This document shows, piece by piece, positions 5,319 to 5,767 of a stretch of 5,767 nt of DNA. Position 1 is the first letter of the stretch. Every line of letters begins with the position of its first letter. The stretch comes from Bacteroidota bacterium. Lineage in GTDB: Bacteria > Bacteroidota > Bacteroidia > Bacteroidales > B18-G4. The notes beneath the pieces were generated by a model that did no database searches, was not told the origin of the DNA, and saw only the letters and a program-made list of their open reading frames with translations. Position numbers and translations under genes: made by a program. The stretch is from assembly GCA_003648575.1 (NCBI GenBank), contig QMPN01000196.1, forward strand, positions 1 through 5,767. The letters run 5' to 3'.

Positions 5319-5767
5319 ATGCAAAAAATTAAGTCATTGATCGTATTAAGCCTTGTTTTATTCACATTTCAGGCCTGCCTTCAAAATACACAACAGCCAA
5401 AGGATGTGCCTGTTAACAACCTTATTACAGGCGCTGAGCAAACTGAAGCCTATCTGTCTTTGCTTGCAGGGAAAAAAATCGCAGTGGTTGCCAACCATAG
5501 TTCGATGCTTGGTGATACACACCTGGCGGATACCCTGCTCTCACTGAATGCAGATATCATGAAGGTCTTCGCCCCCGAGCATGGATTCCGGGGACTGGCA
5601 GATGCAGGGGAATACGTGGAAGACGGCAGGGATGTCAAATCCGGCCTTCCTGTAATCTCACTATATGGCAGCACAAGAAAGCCCTCACACGAAAGCCTTG
5701 AGGATATCGACCTGATCCTCTTCGACCTGCAGGATGTCGGGGCAAGATTCTACACCTATATCTACAC
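5319..5767 (+). CDS. NamZ-like exo-beta-N-acetylmuramidase lipoprotein (DUF1343), 5' part
   Basis: The frame from ATG 5319 is open to the window edge and gives 149 residues of a family usually around 400 long. A lipoprotein signal (hydrophobic residues 7-17, lipobox FQAC with Cys20) places it in the cell envelope; no acidic surface-export signal follows the Cys, so periplasmic location is likelier. From residue 41 the DUF1343 pattern appears: GKKIAVVANHSS (51-62), FAPEHGFRG (84-92) and LFDLQDVGARFYTYIY (134-149). Members characterised as NamZ release N-acetylmuramic acid from the non-reducing end of peptidoglycan fragments; the PEHGFRG motif, here with Glu87 and His88, is strongly conserved and probably catalytic. 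The role would be cell-wall recycling or scavenging. Other DUF1343 proteins have untested activity, so substrate is inferred. It is divergent from the permease gene. Confidence 0.87.
   Translation, partial: MQKIKSLIVLSLVLFTFQACLQNTQQPKDVPVNNLITGAEQTEAYLSLLAGKKIAVVANHSSMLGDTHLADTLLSLNADIMKVFAPEHGFRGLADAGEYVEDGRDVKSGLPVISLYGSTRKPSHESLEDIDLILFDLQDVGARFYTYIY

Overview
The window looks like a piece of a chromosome from an uncultured member of the Bacteroidota, probably an anaerobic fermenter. The clues are a LolC/LolE-like permease of the kind common in that phylum, a DUF1343/NamZ-type lipoprotein, promoter candidates of the TTG...TAnnTTTG type, starts mostly without Shine-Dalgarno sequences, and a glycyl radical enzyme, which needs anoxic conditions. 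The taxonomic call is an inference from these features; no marker gene is present.

Layout from left to right. Positions 1-112 hold the last 36 codons of a gene that is probably the radical-SAM activase of the next enzyme. Positions 122-2527 (+) encode a glycyl radical enzyme that matches trans-4-hydroxy-L-proline dehydratase (HypD) at every active-site position I can recall. Positions 2524-3015 (-) encode a small unrecognised secreted protein whose stop codon interlocks with that of hypD. Positions 3016-3244 are a divergent intergenic region with a promoter candidate and three 7-bp tandem-repeat tracts. Positions 3245-3934 (+) encode an Asp/Glu racemase-family protein that lacks its first catalytic residue. 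Positions 3935-3999 are a convergent gap almost filled by eight G-rich heptamers. Positions 4000-5226 (-) encode the permease. Positions 5319-5767 (+) are the start of a NamZ-like lipoprotein that runs off the window.

The activase and hypD form an obvious functional pair: the activase installs the glycyl radical, and HypD dehydrates trans-4-hydroxyproline to pyrroline-5-carboxylate, which P5C reductase (not in this window) would turn into proline. The other genes are not obviously linked to this pathway; gene directions alternate, so they are probably separate transcription units.

The most unusual feature is the family of heptanucleotide minisatellites. Two arrays of exactly eight units (56 bp) share a G-rich unit; one lies in frame inside hypD and the other between two convergent genes. 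Both have strong G-quadruplex potential. I see no phage, CRISPR, transposase or defence genes.
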